From Amycolatopsis sp. 195334CR (GTDB lineage Bacteria; Actinomycetota; Actinomycetes; Mycobacteriales; Pseudonocardiaceae): 64,000 nt of DNA. Positions 15,869-24,255 of this stretch are shown piece by piece; the first letter of the stretch is position 1; every line of letters starts with the position of its first letter. Location: NCBI RefSeq assembly GCF_017309385.1, contig NZ_JAFJMJ010000004.1, forward strand, positions 248,001 through 312,000, written 5' to 3'. Under the pieces are notes generated by a model. It was not told the DNA's origin and did no database searches. It saw nothing but the letters and a program-made list of their open reading frames with translations. The position numbers were made by a program, and so were the translations under genes.

Positions 15869-18102
15869 TGGAACGCGCGCATCCCCATTTCCCCCTGGTG
15901 TGCCACGGAACCAGCCCGGCCGCCAGCAGTGGTCACCGGCTGCCCCCGGCGCCCGCGCCGGTACTGCTCGGTGCCCTGCTCGCGCAGGCCATGGCGTACT
16001 CCGGTCCGCGCATGGTCACCGTCCGCACCGACATCGACCACGTGCTCACCCTGGACGGGAGCACGATCGCGGACTTCATCGCCACTGCCGCCGCGGTCGA
16101 CTCGGCGCCGGCCTTCCAGGTGGCGCTGGACCCGGAACCCGCCGCCACCGCGCTCACCTTCGCCTTCTGCGAGGAGTTCCGGATCGAGTGCGCCGGGCAA
16201 CCGCGCGATCCCGCGGCGCTGGACCGGATAGCCGCGCACTACCTCACCTTCCTGCACGCCGCGCTCGCCGATCCGAACACCGAAGTGTCTCAAGTGGACT
16301 ACCGGACCCCGGCGGAGAAGCAGGTGGCCGCCGAGCTCAACGACACCGCCCGTGATCTGGTGCACCCGGCGTGCCTGCACGAGCTGTTCGAGGCCGCGGT
16401 GGACCGCGACCCGGACGCGATCGCCCTGGTGCAGGGCGAAACCCGGCTGACCTTCGGTGAGCTCGACGCGCGCGCGAACGGCCTGGCCGCGCGCCTGCGC
16501 GGCGAGCGGATCGGGATCCTCGCCACGCTGAGCGTGGAGTTCGTGGTGTGCGCGCTCGCGGTGATGAAGTCCGGCGCCGCCTACGTCCCGCTGGACCCGA
16601 AGCTGCCGGAACAGCGACTGCGCACGCTCTTCCGGCTCGGGCACGTCTCGATGCTGCTGGCCGATCCGGCCTACGCGGACGTGGCCGGGGAGCTGACCGA
16701 TTCCTGGCTCCCCGTACCGGACGGCGTGATGAGCGGGGAACGCCCGCGTGCCGGGGTCACCGGCACCGATCTGGCGTACTTGATCTTCACCTCCGGATCG
16801 ACGGGTGAGCCCAAGGGCGTGCTGCTGGACCACGTCGGCCGGGCGAACCTGATCACCGACCTCAACCAGCGCTTCGGCATCGCTCCCGGTGACCGGATGC
16901 TCGTGGTGAGTTCACCGAGCTTCGACATGTCCGTCTACGACCTGTTCGGCACGCTCGCCGCCGGGGCGACGGCGGTGCTGCCGCAGCGGGGGTGCGAGCA
17001 GGACGTGGACCACTGGGCGCGGCTGATCACCGAGGAACGCGTGACCCTCTGGCACTCGGTGCCGTCGGCGCTGAGCCTGGTACTGAACCTGCTTCCGTCG
17101 CCTGTGGACAGTGTGCTGCGGTTGTTCCTGGTCGGCGGCGACTGGATCCCGGTGGACCAGCCGGAACGGGTGCGCCGCGTGTTTCCCGGGGCCGAGTTCT
17201 ACAGCCTCGGCGGGGCGACGGAGGTGTCGGTGGACAGCGTGATCCACCGCGTGCCGCCGGGGCGGCGGTACCCGCGGGCGATCCCGTACGGGCGGCCGCT
17301 GGCCAACCAGACCGCGCGCGTGCTCGACCGATACGGCCGCGAGGCGGCGCTCGAACTGCCCGGCGAGCTGGTGCTCGGCGGTGTCGGCGTCGGGCGGGGT
17401 TACGACCGGCGGCCCGAACTGACCGCCGAACGCTTCCCGGCCGACCCGTTCACCGGCGGCCGGATGTACCGGACCGGCGACGCCGCGCGGCTGGCGCCGG
17501 ACGGCACGATCGACCTGCTGGGACGGCTGGACCAGCAGCTCAAGCTCGACGGGGTGCGCATCGAACTGGGGGAGATCCAGACCGCGATCGAGGCGGACCC
17601 GCGGGTGCGCGAGGCCGTGGTGGTGCCCCGCCGCGACGATTCGGGCCGCGCCGTCGCGCTCGTCGCCTTCGTGGTGCCGGACGGGAATCCGGGCACGCTC
17701 CTGGACGAGCTGCCGGAGCGGTTGCGGGCGGTGCTCCACCGCTCGTCCGTGCCCGGCGAGTTCCGGCTGGTCGAGCGAATTCCGTTGAACGCCAACGGGA
17801 AGGTCGACCGGACCGCACTGGCGAACCTGGCCATCCCCGAACCGACGGAGTCCGAAGTGGACGAGTACGCCGAAGCGGTGGCCCAGGTATGGACGCAGGT
17901 GCTCGGCCTCGCCGAGCCGCCGGCCGCCCACGAGCGGTTCGCCGCGCTGGGCGGCGGGTCGCTCGCGGCGACGCAGGTGGTGAGCCGCCTGCGCCGCCGC
18001 TTCGACGCGGACCTGTCGGTGCGGGACGTGCTGACCAAGGCCACCGTCGCCGGGGTCGCCGAGGTGCTGCGCGTCAGGAAGAACGGCGCAGCGCCCGCGT
18101 GA
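15868..18102 (+). CDS. NRPS loading protein: remnant C-lobe, adenylation, carrier (A-T)
   Basis: 744 residues from the ATG at 15868 (TGATG overlap; a GTG three bases earlier is equally open). Residues about 50-150 resemble only the C-terminal lobe of a condensation domain, with no HHxxxDG. The A domain spans about 165-660, with A3 FTSGSTGEPKG and A5 SLGGATEVS in place of the usual N-x-Y-G-P-T-E, a form typical of Cys/Ser domains. Manual alignment to GrsA gives pocket residues Asp353, Met354, Tyr357, His396, Leu421, Gly423, Leu447, Val455, Asp456 plus Lys: DMYHLGLVDK against DVWHLSLIDK for serine. Ser-to-Gly may make room for an alpha-methyl. The carrier motif is FAALGGGSLAAT. The 3' end overlaps the opposing thioesterase gene by 29 bases. 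Confidence 0.9.
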   Translation: MERAHPHFPLVCHGTSPAASSGHRLPPAPAPVLLGALLAQAMAYSGPRMVTVRTDIDHVLTLDGSTIADFIATAAAVDSAPAFQVALDPEPAATALTFAFCEEFRIECAGQPRDPAALDRIAAHYLTFLHAALADPNTEVSQVDYRTPAEKQVAAELNDTARDLVHPACLHELFEAAVDRDPDAIALVQGETRLTFGELDARANGLAARLRGERIGILATLSVEFVVCALAVMKSGAAYVPLDPKLPEQRLRTLFRLGHVSMLLADPAYADVAGELTDSWLPVPDGVMSGERPRAGVTGTDLAYLIFTSGSTGEPKGVLLDHVGRANLITDLNQRFGIAPGDRMLVVSSPSFDMSVYDLFGTLAAGATAVLPQRGCEQDVDHWARLITEERVTLWHSVPSALSLVLNLLPSPVDSVLRLFLVGGDWIPVDQPERVRRVFPGAEFYSLGGATEVSVDSVIHRVPPGRRYPRAIPYGRPLANQTARVLDRYGREAALELPGELVLGGVGVGRGYDRRPELTAERFPADPFTGGRMYRTGDAARLAPDGTIDLLGRLDQQLKLDGVRIELGEIQTAIEADPRVREAVVVPRRDDSGRAVALVAFVVPDGNPGTLLDELPERLRAVLHRSSVPGEFRLVERIPLNANGKVDRTALANLAIPEPTESEVDEYAEAVAQVWTQVLGLAEPPAAHERFAALGGGSLAATQVVSRLRRRFDADLSVRDVLTKATVAGVAEVLRVRKNGAAPA

Positions 18103-18874
18103 CGATCCGGGCGAGCGCGGTCAGCCCCTCGCCCTGCCACATCGTGTAGTGGTTGCCGGGCACGGTTTCCGCGGTGACCTCGGCGCACATCCCCGTCCAG
18201 TCCATGCCGGTCGACGGTGATCCCGCGCCCTTGATGGTGACCATCGGCCCGGGGTGCCCGCCGCGCGGCTGGTAGCTGTGCAGCGCGATGGTGTTCGCGC
18301 GGTGCACCGCGTACCGCCGCGTCAGCGTGCCGAGATCGAGTTCGGCCGGGATGACCCCGTCCGCGGAGAGCGTGGCCAGCGCGCTCTCCACGGACTCGTC
18401 GGTGATCACCAGTTCGGCCAGCGCCGCGTCCAGCACACCGTGGTCGGCGAAGGGATCGGCGCCGGTGAGGTCGATGGCGAACCGGCGCAGCAGCGACTCC
18501 GCGTCCGGCATCGGCTCGGGCATCGGTACCGGGGTGTCCACGGTGATCAGCAGCGGTGGCGGGCCATCGGACCGCCGGGCCATCTCGTACCCGATCACCC
18601 CGCCCATCGACCAGCCCAGCAGGGCGAACGGCTCGCCCGGCCGTTCCGCGGCGATGGCGGCCAGGTACAGCTCCGCCAGTTCACCCACCGAGCAGAGCGG
18701 TTTCTCGTCCTCGTCGTCGAAGCCGGGGGCCTCGACGCCGTAGACCGGCCGGTCCGCGTCGAGCAGCGGGACCAGCGAGAAGTACGAATACGCCGAGCCC
18801 GACGCCGGGTGCAGGCAGTAGAGCGGGGTTCCGGCGCCGGACGGGCGCAGCGGGATGAGCGGCTCAGGCTCCAT
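18074..18874 (-). CDS. Stand-alone NRPS thioesterase
   Basis: 266 residues, alpha/beta hydrolase fold. The nucleophile elbow is LLGWSMGGVIG (Ser89), the N-terminal oxyanion region is YCLHPASGSAYSYF, and the catalytic His lies in VPGNHYTMW near the C-terminus. The sequence resembles the terminal TE domains of siderophore-type NRPSs, here on its own chain, so it could release the product or edit misprimed carriers. Its ATG sits inside the last codons of the C-A-T gene (11-base overlap), indicating coupled translation. The 3' end runs 29 bases into the opposing A-T gene, so the two transcription units converge tail to tail. Confidence 0.9.
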   Translation of the reverse strand: MEPEPLIPLRPSGAGTPLYCLHPASGSAYSYFSLVPLLDADRPVYGVEAPGFDDEDEKPLCSVGELAELYLAAIAAERPGEPFALLGWSMGGVIGYEMARRSDGPPPLLITVDTPVPMPEPMPDAESLLRRFAIDLTGADPFADHGVLDAALAELVITDESVESALATLSADGVIPAELDLGTLTRRYAVHRANTIALHSYQPRGGHPGPMVTIKGAGSPSTGMDWTGMCAEVTAETVPGNHYTMWQGEGLTALARIVTRALRRSS

Positions 18875-21800
18875 CTGCCGCCACCTTCGCCGGCGCGAGC
18901 TGCTCGTCGATGACCGCGGCGATCCCGCGCACGGTCGGATTGCCGAACAGCCTGCGCAGCTTGAACTTGATGCCGAACGCGCGGTTGAGCCTGCTGACCA
19001 GGCGCAGCGCCTCCAGCGAGTTCCCGCCGCTGTCGAAGAAACTGCTCGCCGCCCCGATGCGCTTTTCGCCGAGCACCTCGGTGAACACCTCCGCCACGGT
19101 CTGCTCCGTCGCTGTCCGCGGAGCCAGGAACTCCTCGGCCGCGTCCGGTTCCGGATCGGGCAGCGCGGCCCGGTTCACCTTGCGCGCCGCGGTCAGCGGC
19201 ATCTTCTCCAGCACCACCCACGCGGTGGGCACCATGTACTCCGGCAGCCGGTCCAGCAGGTGCACCTTCAGCTCCGCCGCGGTCGGCTCCCGCCCGTCGG
19301 CCGGGGTCACGTAGCCGACCAGCCGGGGCGCGCCGCGCTGGTCGGGCCGCAGCGCCACGGCCACCGTGCCGACGTCCGGGCTGGCCAGCAGCGCGGCCTC
19401 GATCTCCTCCAGCTCGATCCGCAGCCCGTGCAGTTTGACCTGGTTGTCCACCCGGCCGACGAACTCCAGCTGGAGGTCGTGGTTCCAGCGGACCAGGTCG
19501 CCGGTGCGGTAGACCCGGCCACCGGGGTGGAACGGGTCCTCGGTGAACGCCGCCGCGGTCAGCTCCGGCTGGTTCAGGTACCCCCGCGCGAGCCCCTCCG
19601 GGCCGCCGATCAGCAGTTCGCCCGGAACCCCGCGCGGCACCAGCTCACCGGCTTTGTCCACAATGTACATCCGGCGGTCCGGGAACGGCACGCCGATCGG
19701 GGGCGCGGCCTCGCAGAACCCCGGCGGGCACTCGTAGGCCGTGCAGCCGACGGCCGCCTCGGTCGGGCCGTAGACGTTGATCAGCCTGCGGCCGTCGGTG
19801 TTCCACTTGTTGACCAGTTCGGCCGGGATGGCCTCGGCCCCCATCATGATCTTGCGCAGGTCCGGGTAGGGCCCGGCCTCGACCAGCGACAGCATCGCCG
19901 GCGACATGCACGCGTAGGTGGTGCGCTGGTCGCGCATGAGCTGGGCCAGCACGTCGGGCGCGGTGCCCGCCTCCTGGTCCACCAGCACGATGGTGGCACC
20001 GGCGCACAGCCCGGCGAAGATCTCGCCGTGCGACATGTCGAACGACAGCGCCGCCAGCTGCAGCATCCGGTCCTGGGGCACCAGGTCGAACACCCGGCGG
20101 TAGGACTCGGCGAACGACATCAGCGCGCGGTGCTCGACGAGCACGCCCTTGGGCCTGCCGGTGGACCCGGAGGTGTAGAGCACGTAGGCCAGCGAATCGC
20201 GGCCCGCCCACTCCGGCATCGGCTCCCGCGCCACGGCGGCGACCGCCGTCCACGCACCGTCCACTTCGGTCACCTGCCACGGCCCGGCCGGGATGCGCTC
20301 GCGCACCCGGGACTGGGTGAGCACCAGGGGAGTGGCGGTGTCTCGCAGCATGTAGTCCAGCCGGTTCGGCGGGTTGGCCGGATCGAGCGCCACGTAGGCG
20401 ACCCCGGCCTTGAGCACGCCGAGAAAGGTGACCAGCGCGTTGAGGTCGCGCTCCATCGCCACGGCCACGATCTGCCCGGGGTGGACCCGGCCGGCCCGCA
20501 GGTACCGGGCCAGTGTCTCGGCCCGGCGGTCCAGTTCGCCGTAGGTCAGCACCTCGCCCTGGAACACCGCGGCCGGGTGGTCCGGCTGCTCGGCGGCCTT
20601 GGCCGCGACCACCGCGTGCACCGGCTCCGGCCCGTACTCCAGGAACTCACCGCGGCCGGCGTCCAGCAGTTCCGCGCGTTCCGATCCGGCCAGCAGCGGC
20701 AGTTCCGACAGCGGCCGGTCCGGTTCGGCGCAGGCCCCGGCCAGCAGGTGCTCCAGGTGCCCGGCCAGCGCCTCGATCCGCCACCGGTCGAACAGGTCGG
20801 CCGAGTACTCGATGACCAGTTCCAGCCGGTCGGACAGTTCGACGAAGTTCATCGCCAGGTCGAACCGGGACACCGGGTTGGCCTGGCCGACCGGTTCGGC
20901 CCGCAGGTCCGGCAGGTCGAAGTCGGTGGCCGACAGGCGGCCGTCGATCAGCTGCAGGCCGACCACGAAAAGCGGGTTGCGGCCCAGGTCGCGGGTCGGC
21001 TGCACCCGGTCGACCACCAGCTCGAACGGGGCGTCCTGGTTGTCGTAGGCGTCCATCACGTGGTCGGCCACCTGCTCCAGCAGGTCGCCGAAGACCGGGT
21101 CGCCGGAGGTGTCGGCCCGCAGCACCACCATGTTGGTGAAGAAGCCGACCAGCTCCTCGAAGTCCGGGTCGGTGCGGCCGAGCGTGGCGATGCCGATCGG
21201 GATGTCCTCCTGCCCGGTGTACCGGGTCAGCAGCGCCGCCGTCGCCGCGGACAGCAGCATGAACATCGACACCCCGCGCTCTTTGACCAGGTTCCGCGCG
21301 GCGGGCAGGATCTCGCCGGACAGCGTCACGCTCAGCAGGCCGCCGACGAAGCTCTGCTCGGCCGGGCGGCTGCGGTCGGCGGGCAGGTCCAGTGCGGGAA
21401 GATCGGCCAGCCGCTTCGCCCAGTACTCGAGCTGCGCCTCCAGCCCGCCGTTCGTCTGCAGTTCGCGCTGCCGCGCGGCGAAGTCCGCGTACCGCAGCGA
21501 AGGCGGCTCGCGGTCCAGCGTCTCGCCCTTGGCCAGCGCGGCGTAGGTGGCCGCCAGCTCGGCGTTCATCAGCCCGTTCGACCAGCCGTCGGTGATGATG
21601 TGGTGGAACCGCTGGGACAGGATGTGCTCCTCGGGCCCGAGCCGGAACAGCGTGTACCGGTAGAGCGGGCCGGCGGTCAGGTCGAACGGGGTGTCCACGC
21701 GTTCGGCGAGCAGTTCGTTCGCGGCCGCCTCGCGCGCGCCGGGATCCAGCCCGCTCAGGTCGATCACCTCCAGATCGACCTCGGCGGGCGGCGCGGCGAG

Positions 21801-22016
21801 CAGGTAGGGCGCGCCGTCGTCGACGTGCACGGTGCAGCGCAGGGACTCGTGACGCCGCACGATGTCGCTGAGCGCGGCGCGCAGCAGCTCCGGGCGGAGC
21901 GCACCGGTGAGCCGGTGGTTGGCCGCGGTGTTGTAGGTGGACCGGTCCGGGGCCAGCTGGTCGAGGAACCAGAGCTGCTCCTGGCCGAAGGACAGCGGGA
22001 GCCGTTCGCCGTTCAT
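18864..22016 (-). CDS. NRPS module C-A-T
   Basis: 1050 residues from the ATG at 22016, overlapping the M20 stop codon (ATGA). The condensation domain begins at once (LPLSFGQEQLWFLDQL) and has an intact active site, FHHIITDGWS (His138, His139, Asp143). The A domain has A3 LYTSGSTGRPKG, A5 NVYGPTEAAV, A7 YRTGDL and A10 TAARKVNRAAL. Manual pocket reading is D-M-G-C-I-M-V-V-G-K, which I do not recognise. The carrier site is FFDSGGNSLEAL. There is no epimerase and no integral TE; the TE is the next gene. The A-domain shares F-D-M-S-x-G-E-I with the other C-A-T protein (36358-39780), so both may load related, possibly cluster-made, residues. Confidence 0.95.
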   Translation of the reverse strand: MNGERLPLSFGQEQLWFLDQLAPDRSTYNTAANHRLTGALRPELLRAALSDIVRRHESLRCTVHVDDGAPYLLAAPPAEVDLEVIDLSGLDPGAREAAANELLAERVDTPFDLTAGPLYRYTLFRLGPEEHILSQRFHHIITDGWSNGLMNAELAATYAALAKGETLDREPPSLRYADFAARQRELQTNGGLEAQLEYWAKRLADLPALDLPADRSRPAEQSFVGGLLSVTLSGEILPAARNLVKERGVSMFMLLSAATAALLTRYTGQEDIPIGIATLGRTDPDFEELVGFFTNMVVLRADTSGDPVFGDLLEQVADHVMDAYDNQDAPFELVVDRVQPTRDLGRNPLFVVGLQLIDGRLSATDFDLPDLRAEPVGQANPVSRFDLAMNFVELSDRLELVIEYSADLFDRWRIEALAGHLEHLLAGACAEPDRPLSELPLLAGSERAELLDAGRGEFLEYGPEPVHAVVAAKAAEQPDHPAAVFQGEVLTYGELDRRAETLARYLRAGRVHPGQIVAVAMERDLNALVTFLGVLKAGVAYVALDPANPPNRLDYMLRDTATPLVLTQSRVRERIPAGPWQVTEVDGAWTAVAAVAREPMPEWAGRDSLAYVLYTSGSTGRPKGVLVEHRALMSFAESYRRVFDLVPQDRMLQLAALSFDMSHGEIFAGLCAGATIVLVDQEAGTAPDVLAQLMRDQRTTYACMSPAMLSLVEAGPYPDLRKIMMGAEAIPAELVNKWNTDGRRLINVYGPTEAAVGCTAYECPPGFCEAAPPIGVPFPDRRMYIVDKAGELVPRGVPGELLIGGPEGLARGYLNQPELTAAAFTEDPFHPGGRVYRTGDLVRWNHDLQLEFVGRVDNQVKLHGLRIELEEIEAALLASPDVGTVAVALRPDQRGAPRLVGYVTPADGREPTAAELKVHLLDRLPEYMVPTAWVVLEKMPLTAARKVNRAALPDPEPDAAEEFLAPRTATEQTVAEVFTEVLGEKRIGAASSFFDSGGNSLEALRLVSRLNRAFGIKFKLRRLFGNPTVRGIAAVIDEQLAPAKVAADGA

Positions 22017-23125
22017 TCTGCTTCTCCAACTTCGTGAGGACGATCGGTGAGGCGGGCGAGCACCGCGGCCAGCCAGCGCGCCCGGCGGGGCATGGTGCCG
22101 ACGAGCACGTACTCGTCCGGGCCGTGGGCACCGCCGCCTTCGGCGCCCAGTCCGTCCACTGTGGGCACGCCGAGCGCGGAGACCACGTTGGCGTCGCTGA
22201 CCCCGCCGACCGCCAGCTCGCCGGGTTCCCAGCCGTCGGCGGCCGCGCAGGCGCGGGCGAGCTCGGCCAGCCGCGCGGCTCCGGGGCCGCGGTGCAGGGG
22301 GCCGCGGTGCACCCCGCCGGTGACGGTGATCTTCGCGTCCGGGTGGTGCGGGGTGCGGGCGCGGACGGCCGCGTCGACCCGCTCGCCCGCCTCGGCGGTC
22401 CAGAACCGGGTTTCGAGCTGGGCGGTGGCCCGCGCGGCCACCACGTTGCGGCCGGTGCCGCCCCGGACGGTGCCGAGGTTGACCGTGGTGCCCTCGTCCA
22501 GTCCGCTGAACCCGGCCAGTTCGCCGAGCTGCGCGGCCAGTTCGGTGATCGCGTTGACGCCGCGGTCGAAGTCGAGCCCCGGGTGGGCGGCCACGCCGGT
22601 GACCTCGACGTCGTAGAAGCCGATGCCCTTGCGCGCGGTCTTCATCGCGCCACCGGGCCCGCCCGGCTCCAGCACCAGCGCGCAGGCGCTGCGTTCCGCC
22701 TCGGCCACCAGGAACGGTTCCGAGCCGGGACTGCCCAGCTCCTCGTCCGCGTTCAGCAACACGGTCAGGTCCGGTTCCGGGGTGCGCGGCAGCAGCTGCC
22801 GCAGTGCTTCGACCAGCTGCACCAGCCCGGCCTTCATGTCGAACACGCCCGGCCCCCTCGCGCGTCCGTCGTGGACGGTGAACGGGCGCCGGGCCAGCTC
22901 GCCGACGCCGAACACGGTGTCCACGTGGCCCAGCACCAGCACCGGCCGCTCCTGGCGCCCCCACCGGGCCAGCAGCACCGGGGTGCCGTTGGCCGCGGTG
23001 TGCCGGTCGAGCCGGGCGCCCAGCGCGGCGAACTCCGCGCCGACCACGTCCTGCACGGCGTGGCAGCCGAGCGGGTGGTCGGCCGGGGACTCGATGGAGA
23101 CCAGCCGGTCGAGCAGTCCGATCAC
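22013..23125 (-). CDS. M20 metallopeptidase/amidohydrolase, CPG2-like
   Basis: 370 residues from a GTG at 23125 overlapping the preceding stop (GTGA). Di-zinc site motifs are all present: VLVLGHVDTV, GPGVFDMKAGL, LNADEELGSPGS and, near the end, GGGAHGPDEYV. The dimerisation lid contains TARKGIGFYDVEVTGVAAHP. M20 enzymes hydrolyse N-acyl or peptide bonds next to a free carboxylate. Placed between the sugar-type enzymes and the NRPS, it would fit removal of an N-acyl protecting group from a finished building block. A close paralogue lies at 47614-48750 beside an AbgT transporter; both share the KTARKG and TTVN-GT--GGTGRNV stretches. Confidence 0.88.
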   Translation of the reverse strand: MIGLLDRLVSIESPADHPLGCHAVQDVVGAEFAALGARLDRHTAANGTPVLLARWGRQERPVLVLGHVDTVFGVGELARRPFTVHDGRARGPGVFDMKAGLVQLVEALRQLLPRTPEPDLTVLLNADEELGSPGSEPFLVAEAERSACALVLEPGGPGGAMKTARKGIGFYDVEVTGVAAHPGLDFDRGVNAITELAAQLGELAGFSGLDEGTTVNLGTVRGGTGRNVVAARATAQLETRFWTAEAGERVDAAVRARTPHHPDAKITVTGGVHRGPLHRGPGAARLAELARACAAADGWEPGELAVGGVSDANVVSALGVPTVDGLGAEGGGAHGPDEYVLVGTMPRRARWLAAVLARLTDRPHEVGEAE

Positions 23126-24255
23126 GATCCGTTCCTCCGCTCGGTCCAGGCGGAGGCGTACAGGCCGCACAGCTCCGCTTCGGTGAACTCGCGCCGGGTG
23201 TTGCGCAGCACCGGCTTGAACGCGGTCGCGAGCGCGGCCAGCCGGGGCAGGTCCGCGTGCGGCACGCCGTACTCGGCCAGCGGACCGGCCACGCCGAGCC
23301 GGTCGCGCACGGTGGTGAACGCGTCGGCCAGGTCGGGCGTGCCGGCGAGCAGGCGCCCGAGTTCGGCGCAGCGGTCCGGCGCCACCACGGCGAGCGCCCG
23401 CAGCGCCGCCGGCGCGACCAGCGCGTTGGCCCGGCCGTGCGGGATCCGGTATTCGCTGGTCAGCGGATAACCGAGGGCGTGCACCACGCCCGCGTTGGTG
23501 TTGGCCATGGCCATGCCCGCGGTGAGGCAGCCGGTCATCAGCCGGAGGCCGTCGCGCAGGCCGGGCACCATCGCGTCGCGCAGGATCTCCACGGCGAGGC
23601 GGGCGCACACGTCGCTGTACGCCGTCGCCGCCCGCGCGAGGTAGGCCTCGATCGCGTGCAGGAGTGCGTCCAGTGCGGTGTCCGCGGCCACCCCGGCGGG
23701 CAGCGTGGCCAGTGCGTCCGGGTCGGCGAGCACCAGTTTCGGCGCCAGCCACCGGCCGCTGACCGCGAACTTGCGGCCGGTGCCGTCCGCGATCGTGGCG
23801 TGCCGCGAGAGTTCGGCACCGCTGCCGGGGGTGGTGAGCACGGCGACCACCGGAACGCCGGGCGCGGTGAACCGGCCCAGCCCCTCGTAGTCACCGATCT
23901 GTCCGGAGTGGACGGACAGGCCGGCGGCGGCCTTGGCCGCGTCGATCGTGCTGCCGCCGCCGACCGCGACGATGCCGTCGTGCCCGTCCAACTCGTCGCG
24001 GCACCGGTGCACCACCTCGGTGTCCGGGTCCGGCCGCGCCCCCGACCACAAACGCGGCCGCAACCCGGCGGCCTGCAGGCAGGTGACCACCCGCCCCGGC
24101 CAGCCGGCCGCGGTGACCCCGGGATCCGCGACGACCAGCGGCCGCAGCAGGCCCAGCGCCGACACGCTCGCGCCGACCTCACCGAGCGCGCCCGCGCCGA
24201 CGCGGATCTCCGGCAGTTCCCTGGCTGACCAGGTACTCAGTGTGCCGACAGCCAT
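23122..24255 (-). CDS. Iron-containing (group III) alcohol dehydrogenase, copy 1
   Basis: 377 residues. The nucleotide-binding motif is IVAVGGGSTIDAAKA. Metal ligands are carried by ALDALLHAIEAYLAR (Asp, His) and by GVVHALGYPL plus EYRIPHGRANALV (His, His). The sequence PGSGAELSRHATI replaces the common T-G-S-E loop. It should oxidise or reduce a small hydroxy or keto compound with NAD(P). It overlaps the transketolase gene upstream by 19 bases and the M20 gene downstream by GTGA. DHQ-synthase-like cyclases share this fold, but the dehydrogenase metal motifs are intact here. It is only distantly similar to the second copy at 25220-26356. Confidence 0.88.
   Translation of the reverse strand: MAVGTLSTWSARELPEIRVGAGALGEVGASVSALGLLRPLVVADPGVTAAGWPGRVVTCLQAAGLRPRLWSGARPDPDTEVVHRCRDELDGHDGIVAVGGGSTIDAAKAAAGLSVHSGQIGDYEGLGRFTAPGVPVVAVLTTPGSGAELSRHATIADGTGRKFAVSGRWLAPKLVLADPDALATLPAGVAADTALDALLHAIEAYLARAATAYSDVCARLAVEILRDAMVPGLRDGLRLMTGCLTAGMAMANTNAGVVHALGYPLTSEYRIPHGRANALVAPAALRALAVVAPDRCAELGRLLAGTPDLADAFTTVRDRLGVAGPLAEYGVPHADLPRLAALATAFKPVLRNTRREFTEAELCGLYASAWTERRNGS

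Noticed and set aside
15868..18102. Oxazoline formation from alpha-methylserine
   Set aside because: No cyclisation (Cy) domain motif is present in any of the three NRPS proteins; both C domains have ordinary HHxxxDG sites.
18855..22037. Open frame of about 1060 codons on the plus strand opposite the first C-A-T gene
   Set aside because: Antisense shadow caused by high GC3. The translation is low-complexity Arg/Gly/Gln/His-rich with no motif, whereas the minus strand encodes a complete NRPS module.
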